Source: Lachnospiraceae bacterium
GTDB taxonomy: Bacteria > Bacillota > Clostridia > Lachnospirales > Lachnospiraceae
DNA length: 64,000 nucleotides
NCBI GenBank assembly: GCA_028689585.1
Contig: JAQVCW010000011.1
Span: 1 to 64,000, forward strand
Direction of reading: 5' to 3'
The position numbers were made by a program, and so were the translations under genes. The notes beneath the pieces were generated by a model that saw nothing but the letters and a program-made list of their open reading frames with translations, did not search any database and had not been told where the DNA came from. This document shows, piece after piece, positions 47,867 through 56,484 of the stretch; positions within the stretch are counted from its first letter, which is position 1; each line of letters begins with the position of its first letter.

Positions 47867-50020
47867 ATGAAGGTGATGAAACAGGAGTATATAGACGGCA
47901 TTTATGCCGGATGGCTGGGAAAGATCATTGGAATAAGGCTGGGGGCGCCGGTAGAAGGCTGGAGCTATGAGCAGATCAGAGATATCTATGGAGCGCCGGA
48001 TGGATATCCGGTGGAATACCGGGATTTTGCGGCAGATGATGACAGCAATGGACCTCTGTTTTTTCTCCGGGCGCTGGAGGACAGCAAAAAGAAAGATCAG
48101 ATGGAAGCCCAGGATGTGGCAGAAGCGTTATTGAATTACGCTCCCTTTGAGCATGGCTTTTTCTGGTGGGGAGGTTATGGCGTATCCACGGAGCACACGG
48201 CTTATCTGAATCTGAAGAATGGAATTGAGGCACCCGGAAGCGGCAGTGTGGAACAGAATGGTTCCTGTACGGCAGAACAGATCGGCGGTCAGATTTTTAT
48301 TGATACCTGGGGGTTAGTCACACCGGGAAATCCCGATCTGGCGGCAAAACTTGCTGAAAAAGCAGCCAGTGTGACCCATGGAGGAAATGGAGTGTACGGC
48401 GGTATTTTTGTCGCAGTCTGCATCAGTTATGCTTTTACAGAAAAGGATATTCACAAAATAATCGAAAAGGGATTGAGTTATCTTCCGGCGGATTGTGAAT
48501 ATACAAGGGTGGTCAGGGCTGTCATGGAATATCATGAAGCACATCCGGGAAAAGAGAACTGGGAGAGCTGTTACCGGTTTGTTTTTGAAAATTATGGCTA
48601 CAGCAAGTATCCGGGAGTATGTCATATCATGCCCAATATTGCAGTGATGATTCTGTCTCTTCTGTACGGAGAAGGGGATTTTGACGATACCCTGAATATC
48701 TGCAACCGATGCGGCTGGGATACGGACTGCAATGCAGGAAATGTGGCAGTGATCATGGGAGTCAGAGGCGGCCTGGCGGCGATTGATTATAATAAATGGA
48801 GAAAACCGATCAATGATTTTCTGGTTTGCTCCAGTGTGGTGGGATCGCTGAACATTATGGATATTCCCTATGGAGCTTCTTACATTGCAAAGCTGGCCTG
48901 CATTCTTTCCGGAGAGGAACTGCCGGAACCATTTAATCAGATTGTAAGAGAACGAATTGATTGCTGCCATTTTGAATATCCCGGTTCCACACATGCGATT
49001 CGGGTAAGAACGGAGCACCTGCATACCAGCGAATATTATCCGTCCTTAGAGTATGAGCTTCAGAATACAGCAGAATCCGCGGCAACCGGAAAACGATCCC
49101 TGAAGGTGACCGTGAACAGGATGCAGCCGGGAGAAAATATACTAATTTATAAGAAAACGTATTATCGTCCAAAAGACTTCCATGACAGCCGATATGATCC
49201 GGCGTTTTCTCCCCTGGTATATCCGGGGCAGGTGCTTCATGGCAGTGCCATGGTGCCGGATTACGGGCAGAATGTGGGCCTCAGCCTCTATGTAAGAGAG
49301 ATGCATACGGGAGTTACCTATCAGGGAAGCGTGGTATATCCCCCAAAAGGGAAATGGATCACGATGGAATATCAGATCCCGGCTCTGACGGGTGCGTTGA
49401 TTGATGAAATTGGTTTTTGCGTTCATGTAGGCGGAGAAAGGGACGGCGGCCGGAGCGTACCGATTTTGATAGATGATCTGTATGCGGATGGAAAACCGGA
49501 TTATACCATTGAAATGGAAAAGGAAGAGGAAGAGGTATGGACTCTGGTTCATCGTGAGATTACGCAGTTTACAAAGCTGAAAGGACTGCTGTATCTGGAG
49601 GAAGGCCAACTGCATTTATCCGCCTGTGATTTTGCTGAGATCTATACGGGACGATATGACTGGAAGAATTACCGCGCTGTATTTAACATAACTCCCCTGA
49701 CAGGGGAACATCATATGGTGAATGTGAGGGTGCAGGGGGCAAGCCGCTCCTATGCGGTGGCTCTGCTGCCTAATCAGAAGGCGGCACTGCTGAAAAACGA
49801 AAATGGCTATCAGGTGCTGGCTGAATGCAGCTTCCAGTGGACCGCCGGCAGAGAATATCAAATAGAAGCGGAGGTGAAAGGAAACTGGCTCCGGGCAAAG
49901 ATCGATGGACAGGAGATATTATCCTGTCAGGATCCAGAGAATCCCTATCTGGAAGGCTCGATTGGAATTTCCACTCAGAAGGGAAGCCATTGCTGCTGCA
50001 GGAGAATTGCCATTTCCTGA
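47867..50020 (+). CDS. ADP-ribosylglycohydrolase-fold protein with C-terminal beta-sandwich
   Basis: This is a 717-residue protein. The N-terminal half (about 1-360) has the ADP-ribosylglycohydrolase (ARH/DraG) layout: DGIYAGWLGKIIGIRLGAPVEG, an acidic metal site FAADDDSNGP, then ADP-ribose/metal segments NRCGWDTDCNAGNVAVIMG. The C-terminal half (about 380-717) is beta-rich with two sandwich-like modules (TGKRSLKVTV and GSIGISTQKGSHC), resembling carbohydrate-binding folds. There is no signal peptide, so it is cytoplasmic. Its position inside a sugar importer operon suggests cleavage of an imported N- or O-glycoside rather than protein ADP-ribose (inference). Confidence 0.82.
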   Translation: MKVMKQEYIDGIYAGWLGKIIGIRLGAPVEGWSYEQIRDIYGAPDGYPVEYRDFAADDDSNGPLFFLRALEDSKKKDQMEAQDVAEALLNYAPFEHGFFWWGGYGVSTEHTAYLNLKNGIEAPGSGSVEQNGSCTAEQIGGQIFIDTWGLVTPGNPDLAAKLAEKAASVTHGGNGVYGGIFVAVCISYAFTEKDIHKIIEKGLSYLPADCEYTRVVRAVMEYHEAHPGKENWESCYRFVFENYGYSKYPGVCHIMPNIAVMILSLLYGEGDFDDTLNICNRCGWDTDCNAGNVAVIMGVRGGLAAIDYNKWRKPINDFLVCSSVVGSLNIMDIPYGASYIAKLACILSGEELPEPFNQIVRERIDCCHFEYPGSTHAIRVRTEHLHTSEYYPSLEYELQNTAESAATGKRSLKVTVNRMQPGENILIYKKTYYRPKDFHDSRYDPAFSPLVYPGQVLHGSAMVPDYGQNVGLSLYVREMHTGVTYQGSVVYPPKGKWITMEYQIPALTGALIDEIGFCVHVGGERDGGRSVPILIDDLYADGKPDYTIEMEKEEEEVWTLVHREITQFTKLKGLLYLEEGQLHLSACDFAEIYTGRYDWKNYRAVFNITPLTGEHHMVNVRVQGASRSYAVALLPNQKAALLKNENGYQVLAECSFQWTAGREYQIEAEVKGNWLRAKIDGQEILSCQDPENPYLEGSIGISTQKGSHCCCRRIAIS

Positions 50021-50076
50021 AGCGGAGAAACTGCGAAGCACAGCGGATTGGATTTAACTATTAAAAGGAGAAGAGT

Positions 50077-51759
50077 ATGAAAAAGAGAGCAGCAAATGTA
50101 TTGATCAGTCTGGCAGCGAGTATCGCTGTCATAGCAGGAGGTTTTCAGGCATCAGCCCAGGAAGTAGCGGGCGGTGAGAGCACAGAAAGTGAGATCCAGG
50201 AGATGTCTGGTATAGAAGATACCGGGGCAGAAGAGACCGAAGCGGGGGAGATTATCAGTACACAGTATGGTAAGGTAAAGGGCACAAAAGAAGGGGAAGT
50301 GCTGGCCTGGTATGGAATTCCATACGGAGGGGATACTTCCGGGGAAAAGAGATGGCATGCGCCGCAGGAACCGGAACCATGGACCGATACTCTTTCCTGT
50401 ACAGCACCGGCAGCACCGGCATTTCAGCTTAGCGATGATGATGAAATTACCGGAAGTGAAGACTGTCTGAATCTGGATGTTTACGCGGCAGAGGGAGCGG
50501 AAAATCTGCCCGTACTGGTTTATTTTCACGGTGGGGCCAATAAATACGGCGGTTCCATGGATGTGCCCGGAAGAGAGATTGTGGTAAAGGATAACTGCAT
50601 TTATGTTTCCGTGAATTTCCGGCTTGGCATGCTTGGATTTAACAGCTTACCTGCACTGAAAGAAGACGGAACCGGAAACTTTGGAATATTGGATATGGGA
50701 GCTTCGCTGGATTGGATCAGGAACAATATTGCAAAGTTTGGCGGAAATCCCAATGATATTACTGTTATGGGATTTTCGGGCGGAGCCAGGGATATTTTGT
50801 CCATGCTGATTATTCCGGAATTTCGGGATAAATTTCAGAAAGTAGTAGCCCTCAGTGCAGGAATGAATCTGATCGATGATGACGTTTGTATGGAGACAAT
50901 TGCAAATGGACTGGCACCTTTGGCAGTGGAGGATCAGAAAGCGGCAACGGAAGAAGAGGCTGCAGCGTGGCTTCTTACGGATGGAGATGATGTGAGGGAA
51001 TATCTTTGCAGTATTGCCCCGGAAAGACTGGTGGTGGCAGAAGGAAATTATATGCTGCTGGCAGCGGATGGTGTGATGTACCCGGAAGATGGTTTTAATA
51101 CCACAGAGTTTGCAGATGTTCCGGCCATGATTATTTCTGCCAATACGGAATCCAGCATGGACGTGATCTTCAGCAGCTCTTTTGCGGAGGAGATGGAGGC
51201 ATATCCGGAGGATGAGGCGGCTGCTGCAAAAGAATTTGCCATTAAATATGGAAGCGAAGCGGCCCGTTATTTCATTATACAGCACAGTGCAGAGCGGCTG
51301 AACGCGACCTGTGAATCGAATGTCTATCTGGGGCTGGTGGAATATTGCTCCTCAGATTCCACCGTACACGATACGGATGATTTTGGTGCATTTCATGGGA
51401 TTGTTACTCCAATGCTTTCCAGAGATGATGTGGAAGCTCCATACTGGCCGGGAGTATTTGACAAAGCCGGATTTTTAGATATGTCAGACAAATTCCTTAC
51501 CTATCTCGGAAATTTTGTTCATACCGGTGATCCCAATGGAGAAGGACTTCCGAAATGGAATAACTGGACGGCAGAAAGTGCAGAGACCATGACCTTTGAC
51601 GCAACAGAAACGGATGCTGTTCTGGAAGCAAAGGATGTCAATACATCGTATGATCAAATCGTGGCAGAAATGGATGCAGACAGCACGATTTCACAAGACT
51701 TAAAGGAAAAACTGATCCAGGGTATTATGAAAAAAAGACTTTCATTAATAGAACAGTAA
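50077..51759 (+). CDS. Secreted type-B carboxylesterase
   Basis: This is a 560-residue protein. A signal peptide (about 1-27, ending FQASAQ) is followed by an acidic linker and an alpha/beta-hydrolase domain. Oxyanion-hole motif YFHGGANKYGG, SEDCLNLDVYA and nucleophile elbow GFSGGARD (Ser in G-x-S-x-G) are visible. The catalytic His is in GAFHGIVTPML. The elbow deviates from the usual GESAG. It follows the ARH-fold gene and precedes the amylase-fold gene in the same direction with AAAGGAG before it. It may remove ester groups from the polymer or glycoside used by this locus. Confidence 0.87.
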   Translation: MKKRAANVLISLAASIAVIAGGFQASAQEVAGGESTESEIQEMSGIEDTGAEETEAGEIISTQYGKVKGTKEGEVLAWYGIPYGGDTSGEKRWHAPQEPEPWTDTLSCTAPAAPAFQLSDDDEITGSEDCLNLDVYAAEGAENLPVLVYFHGGANKYGGSMDVPGREIVVKDNCIYVSVNFRLGMLGFNSLPALKEDGTGNFGILDMGASLDWIRNNIAKFGGNPNDITVMGFSGGARDILSMLIIPEFRDKFQKVVALSAGMNLIDDDVCMETIANGLAPLAVEDQKAATEEEAAAWLLTDGDDVREYLCSIAPERLVVAEGNYMLLAADGVMYPEDGFNTTEFADVPAMIISANTESSMDVIFSSSFAEEMEAYPEDEAAAAKEFAIKYGSEAARYFIIQHSAERLNATCESNVYLGLVEYCSSDSTVHDTDDFGAFHGIVTPMLSRDDVEAPYWPGVFDKAGFLDMSDKFLTYLGNFVHTGDPNGEGLPKWNNWTAESAETMTFDATETDAVLEAKDVNTSYDQIVAEMDADSTISQDLKEKLIQGIMKKRLSLIEQ

Positions 51760-51787
51760 ATGGGCTAAAGTTCAAGGAGGAAATAAA

Positions 51788-53611
51788 ATGAAGCAGAAAT
51801 CAGTAACAAAAATGCTGTGTGCCATTCTGGCAGGAATGGTACTGGCCTCCCAGGGCGCAGGGGCTGCGCTGGCGGAAGCGGCAGCAGAAGAAGCGGTGGC
51901 AGATACGGCGGCAGATACGACAGCAGAAGAGGCGGCGGCAGATACGGCGGCAGAAAACACAGAAGCGGAAGAAAACGTCCTGACGGTAGATGCAGAGGGA
52001 GACGGTACGGCTGTGATTTATGGAGTGGACGGGCCTATGTCCTGGAGCTATGAGCCGGGGGAAATAGTCCATATCCGGGCGGTTCCTGCATTGGGCAGTT
52101 ATTTTGCCGGATGGACATCATCGGATGATGGAGAAGTGAAGGACGCATCAGAGGCAAGCACGTCACTTGTGATGCCGGATCATGAGGTGACTCTGACCGC
52201 TCATTTTCTTTCTTACGCTGATAAGGAAGTGAAGCAGAACAGCTTTCTGAATACAAACGGTGTCATGTGGTTCTATAATACTTATTTTGACCTTAAATAT
52301 TCGGATATTACAGACAGTCTGGATGAGCTGCAGGAAAACGGGATCAATGTAATCGGATTTTTCTGTCCTTACGATGGTGATAAATCATTATATGACGGCT
52401 GCGATCCCATGGACTGGTATGATGTACCGGAACAGTGCGGCACAATGGATGATTTCCGCACGATGGTAGCGGCGGCTCATGACAAAAATATGAAGGTGAT
52501 CTGTTATTTTGTGAATATTTATATTGATAAAAATTCCGAATATTTCAAAACGGCGGAAAAACAGTATGCGGCAGGAGAATATGATGCACAGGAATGCTCT
52601 TCCTTCTGCTGGACAACGAATCCCAATACACCGCTTCCGGAAAAAGGAAAAAGTGTATTCGGCACGGTTGGAATGGAGGGATTTCGGACTCACTGGGAAT
52701 ACAGCGAAGTTGCCGGAGCATACTACTGCAATGTATGGCGGGGCGGCGGCCTGGATTTTGATCTGCCGGGGGCCCATGCAATTTCTTATGATATTGAGAA
52801 ATTCTGGCTGGATGCAGGACTGGATGGCTTCATGTTTGATGTGGCGAAAACCCTGCCGGAAATGCATGATCTCTGGATCCGGCTTCCTCAGGAATATACA
52901 GCCAATGATAAATGGCTGGCAACAGAGAAGGGGGACAGCACGCAGGCGGATGAAAATCTGAGTTATGGCTATAACTGCTGGTTCAACTATGGAGACGATG
53001 ATTTGGCAAATGATTATACCCGTGTCATAAATGGAGAGATCGATGCGGACGGACTGGAGGAGGCGTTTGGCAATTCTGATTATGCACATTCCAGGAATGC
53101 ATGGACCTTTGCATGGAGTCCGTGGGGAGATGAAGAGGAAGAAAATCTGATTCCACACAGCTATCCTGTCTATGAAAATGATGAATTGATGCGTGTGCAG
53201 GAAGCTGCTCTTCTGGCAGGCGGCGGCATTACCTATGGCTGTGGTATTTATGATGAATACCTGACCTGGTCAGATACCCTGAAGGAAAACTGGGGCAGAG
53301 TATTGAAAACAGTAAGTGATAATTCGGCATTACTTCCTTCCGCCAGCAGAAAGCGGCTGGAGACACAGTCCGAGCAGACTTCCTTTGCCATGGAGCGTGT
53401 CAGTGCAGACGGCTCTCAGAAAGCGCTGCTCATCTATAACCTGAGCGGTGAGGAACAGACGGTTGCCGTAAATCTGAACGGCAGTGAATTTGAGACCGGA
53501 GCTGCGCTTACGGATCTGTATCAGGAAGGGAATTCGGTAGAAGTAACACCAGGTACCTATGAAGTCAGCATTCCGGCCTATGGATTTATGATGCTGGGAG
53601 AGACAAAATAA
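51788..53611 (+). CDS. Secreted amylase-fold (GH13-like) protein with atypical catalytic motifs
   Basis: This is a 607-residue exported protein. A signal peptide (about 1-30) is followed by an Ala/Asp/Thr repeat linker (31-62), then an InlB/Listeria-type beta repeat (about 63-138, SYFAGWTSSDDGEV, LTAHF). A TIM barrel (about 145-500) has INVIGFFCPYDG, MKVICYFVNIYI, GLDGFMFDVAKTL and WLATEKGD. A C-terminal beta domain ends GFMMLGETK. The fold and the GFxxD and E positions match GH13, but the invariant Arg before the nucleophile Asp is Met. The region I and region IV His motifs are not recognisable. It is a divergent glycosidase or a binding protein. Confidence 0.72.
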   Translation: MKQKSVTKMLCAILAGMVLASQGAGAALAEAAAEEAVADTAADTTAEEAAADTAAENTEAEENVLTVDAEGDGTAVIYGVDGPMSWSYEPGEIVHIRAVPALGSYFAGWTSSDDGEVKDASEASTSLVMPDHEVTLTAHFLSYADKEVKQNSFLNTNGVMWFYNTYFDLKYSDITDSLDELQENGINVIGFFCPYDGDKSLYDGCDPMDWYDVPEQCGTMDDFRTMVAAAHDKNMKVICYFVNIYIDKNSEYFKTAEKQYAAGEYDAQECSSFCWTTNPNTPLPEKGKSVFGTVGMEGFRTHWEYSEVAGAYYCNVWRGGGLDFDLPGAHAISYDIEKFWLDAGLDGFMFDVAKTLPEMHDLWIRLPQEYTANDKWLATEKGDSTQADENLSYGYNCWFNYGDDDLANDYTRVINGEIDADGLEEAFGNSDYAHSRNAWTFAWSPWGDEEEENLIPHSYPVYENDELMRVQEAALLAGGGITYGCGIYDEYLTWSDTLKENWGRVLKTVSDNSALLPSASRKRLETQSEQTSFAMERVSADGSQKALLIYNLSGEEQTVAVNLNGSEFETGAALTDLYQEGNSVEVTPGTYEVSIPAYGFMMLGETK

Positions 53612-53655
53612 TACGTTGACCAGGCCGCCTGTATCGCCTGTGTAAAAAGAAAAAA

Positions 53656-53732
53656 AGAGACTGCTGTGCAGATTGAACTGTTCCTGGCCATGTGAGGCCA
53701 GGGACAATCAATTGGGAATGGCGGTCTTTTTT
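53656..53732 (+). terminator. Terminator of the carbohydrate locus
   Basis: AGACTGC (53658-53664) pairs with GCGGTCT (53721-53727), enclosing a CCTGGCC/GGCCAGG hairpin, and is followed by TTTTTT. Confidence 0.7.
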
Positions 53733-53756
53733 GTGGAAACAGAAACCGGTAGGGAT

Positions 53757-54048
53757 AACTTCGTTACAGTTCAGCCTTGAAATGAGAACGCTATCCGGGT
53801 GGCTGCCCCAGGTATACCGCAGGTGCTGTTTCGAAAGCCAAGAGCATCTAAGGCTTCCACAAGGTGTTCCAAAAGCAGGAATTGGGAGCCATAACTCACC
53901 TTCGGTTCAAACAAATGACTCCCAATTCCTATGGAACATCTTGTGGAATCCAAGATGCTTAGGCTTTCTGCAAATGCACCTGCGGCATACCTGGGGCAGC
54001 CGCCCGGAAGCTGTGCGTCAAGTAAAAAACTGAACTGTCACATAACTT
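53757..54048. repeat. 292-bp MITE-like long inverted repeat
   Basis: AACTTCGTTACAGTTCAG (53757-53774) and its inverse CTGAACTGTCACATAACTT (54030-54048) close the element. Inside, arms of about 105 bases each (from CCGGGTGGCTGCCCCAGG to GGAATTGGGAGCC, and the inverse) are about 80-85% complementary, around a loop ACTCACCTTCGG. No conserved protein is encoded; the 113-codon frame across it is a by-product. The structure fits a miniature inverted-repeat element or a long hairpin RNA. Confidence 0.85.
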
Positions 54049-54147
54049 CAGAAAAATATAGCGAAATGTAATGTAAAATATCCCGGAAAATGTTAAACTA
54101 TAAAAAACGAATCAAGTATATGTCTGATAAAGAGGAGGCATTGATAA

Positions 54148-55521
54148 ATGAAGACATTATTAAAAAACGGTTTTGTAGTTTCCGGGCGAGGAACCAGGAA
54201 GCAGGATATATTGATAGAAGATGAAAAAATCACAGCTATGGGAAGTCTGACGGAGGCGGCGGACGAAGTGGTGGATCTTGGCGGAAAATACCTGTTTCCG
54301 GGATTTATTGACGGGCATACCCACTTTGATCTGGAGGTGTCCGGCACGGTGACGGCCGATGATTTTGCCACCGGGACCAGGGCTGCTCTGGCAGGAGGCA
54401 CTACAGTGATCATTGACTTTGCCACTCAGAATAAGGGAGAGACGCTGAAGGAAGCCTTTGCCAACTGGGAAGGGAAGGCGGCGAAGGGCTGTTCCTGTGA
54501 TTATGGTTTTCATATGGCGATCTCTGACTGGAATGAAGGAGTGAAGCAGGAAATCCAGGATATGATCGACCGGGGCATCACCAGCTTTAAATTATATATG
54601 ACGTATCCGGCGATGCGCCTGAATGACGGAGAACTGTATGAGGTAATAAAGGAATTGAAAGAGCACGGCTGCTTTGCCGGTGTGCACTGTGAAAATGCGG
54701 ATCTGATCGATGCGCATATCAGAGAGATGCAGGCAGCAGGAAAATTTGAACCGGAGAATCATCCGAAGGTGCGTCCGGATACGCTGGAGGCAGAGGCGGT
54801 GCATCGGCTGATGGTGATCGCGGGAGAGGCCAAAGCACCGGTAATGGTGGTACATATTACGGGGAAAAAGGCACTGGAGGAGATTAAACGGGCGAGAGAG
54901 GCAGGGCAGACTGTATATGCGGAGACCTGCCCTCATTATCTGCTGCTGGATGAGACCGTATTTGAAAAGCCGAATTTTGAAGCGGCGAAATATATCTGTT
55001 CCCCGCCCATGAGAGCCAAAGAGAATCAGGATTATCTGTGGAAAGCGATTGCGGCAGGGGATATTGATACGATAGCTACGGATCACTGCAGCTTCACCAT
55101 GGAGCAGAAGCGCATGGGGCTGCAGGACTTTTCCAAAATTCCGAATGGAATGCCGGGTGTGGAAAACAGAGGACCGCTGATGTTTTCCTACGGCGTGCAG
55201 GACGGGCGGATCACTGCCGAAAAAATGTGCCAGGTGCTGGCGGAAAATCCGGCGAAGCTGTATGGCCTGTATCCGAAAAAAGGAGTGCTGGCGCCGGGAA
55301 GCGATGCGGATATCGTGATTTTTGATCCGGAAAAAGCTTTCGTGATTTCGGCAGCGACACAGCATTATCATATGGATTATTCCCCATATGAAGGCTTTAA
55401 ACTGAAAGGAAGCATTGCTCAGGTTTATCTGAGAGGCCGGCTTGCGGTCAATGACGGAGAAATCCTGCTGGAAAATGCAGGACAGTATCAGAAACGGGGA
55501 CTGCCGGAATTTGGGGAGTGA
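54148..55521 (+). CDS. hydA: Dihydropyrimidinase/hydantoinase-type amidohydrolase
   Basis: This is a 457-residue amidohydrolase. Metal ligands are FIDGHTHFDLE (His-x-His), the carboxylated Lys in SFKLYMTYP near 150, GVHCENADLI, VVHITGKKA and DIDTIATDHCSF. Overall length and ending fit the D-hydantoinase/dihydropyrimidinase group (HydA/HyuA). In purine clusters this enzyme opens a hydantoin- or dihydropyrimidine-like ring. It is followed immediately by the mocA-like gene, whose presence ties it to molybdenum-hydroxylase metabolism. GAGGAGG precedes the start. Confidence 0.93.
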   Translation: MKTLLKNGFVVSGRGTRKQDILIEDEKITAMGSLTEAADEVVDLGGKYLFPGFIDGHTHFDLEVSGTVTADDFATGTRAALAGGTTVIIDFATQNKGETLKEAFANWEGKAAKGCSCDYGFHMAISDWNEGVKQEIQDMIDRGITSFKLYMTYPAMRLNDGELYEVIKELKEHGCFAGVHCENADLIDAHIREMQAAGKFEPENHPKVRPDTLEAEAVHRLMVIAGEAKAPVMVVHITGKKALEEIKRAREAGQTVYAETCPHYLLLDETVFEKPNFEAAKYICSPPMRAKENQDYLWKAIAAGDIDTIATDHCSFTMEQKRMGLQDFSKIPNGMPGVENRGPLMFSYGVQDGRITAEKMCQVLAENPAKLYGLYPKKGVLAPGSDADIVIFDPEKAFVISAATQHYHMDYSPYEGFKLKGSIAQVYLRGRLAVNDGEILLENAGQYQKRGLPEFGE

Positions 55522-55526
55522 GGCTG

Positions 55527-56444
55527 ATGAAAACAGGTGCAGTTATCATTGCAGCGGGCATTACTTCATCGGAAGAAGGATTTCAGCCATTAAAACCGGT
55601 GGGAAAACTGACCAGGGTGGAGCGGATCATTCTGAATTTTCAGAAAGCGGGGATTGAGGATATCGTCATCGTCACGGGAAACCGTGCAGAAGAACTGGAA
55701 CGCAGCCTGAAGCAGCGGGGCGTTGTATTCCTGTACAACCGGGAATATGAACGGACCGAGATGTTTGATTCCGCCAAAATTGGTTTCCGGTATATGCAGG
55801 GCATCTGCCGGCGGGTTCTGTTTACGACGGTCAATGTGCCGCTGTTTACGGAAGCTACGCTGGAGGCTCTTTTGAAAAGTCCGGCTCAGATTGCGATTCC
55901 TGTCTATCAGGGGCATCGGGGCCATCCGGTGGCGCTGCGTTTGGAAGCGATGAAAGAAATACTGGAATACAGCGGCGCAGGCGGGCTGCGAGGTGCAATC
56001 GCAGCTTCGGAATATCCGGCGGACTGGATAGAGACAAAAGACCCCGGGATTTTAAAACAGACCGGGCAGACTGAAAATTATCAGGAAATTCTGGAGTATC
56101 ACAATGAACAGTTGATGCATATGAATCTGGATATCGGACTGGTTCGGGAAAGCCGTTTCTTTGACAGTCTGACAGCCGCACTGTTAAAACAGATCGATAC
56201 GGCTGGATCTGTCCGGGAAGCCTGCACCCGGCTGAATATTTCCTACAGCAAGGGATTTCAGATGCTGGCGGCCGCAGAGACGGAACTGGACTGCGCTCTG
56301 ACCGAACGGCAGCAGGGCGGAAAATATGGCGGCAAGACATTTTTAACAAAGCAGGGCAGAGAATTTCTGGATAAGTATGAGCACTTCCGTCAGGAAGTAT
56401 ATCACATGGCAGATAAAAAATTCCGCGAGATATTTGTCCGGTGA
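55527..56444 (+). CDS. MocA/YgfJ-like nucleotidyltransferase with ModE-like C-terminal domain
   Basis: This is a 305-residue protein. The N-terminal two thirds are a MobA/MocA-type nucleotidyltransferase (VIIAAGITSSEEGFQPLKPVGK, VIVTGNRAEEL, VYQGHRGHPVAL), predicted to add a nucleotide to the molybdenum cofactor for hydroxylases. The last 90 residues (AGSVREACTRLNISYSKGFQMLAAAE and GGKYGGKTFLTKQGREFLDKYE) resemble the ModE-type winged helix. The start at 55527 is preferred over a GTG at 55518. It follows hydA with five bases between stop and start. Confidence 0.85.
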   Translation: MKTGAVIIAAGITSSEEGFQPLKPVGKLTRVERIILNFQKAGIEDIVIVTGNRAEELERSLKQRGVVFLYNREYERTEMFDSAKIGFRYMQGICRRVLFTTVNVPLFTEATLEALLKSPAQIAIPVYQGHRGHPVALRLEAMKEILEYSGAGGLRGAIAASEYPADWIETKDPGILKQTGQTENYQEILEYHNEQLMHMNLDIGLVRESRFFDSLTAALLKQIDTAGSVREACTRLNISYSKGFQMLAAAETELDCALTERQQGGKYGGKTFLTKQGREFLDKYEHFRQEVYHMADKKFREIFVR

Positions 56445-56484
56445 GGATATGACATAAAAAAGGAACAGGAAAAAGGAGACAGAT

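Noticed and set aside
53692-54033. 113-codon open frame on the plus strand
   Set aside because: It lies entirely within the long inverted repeat, has no ribosome site and no family resemblance.
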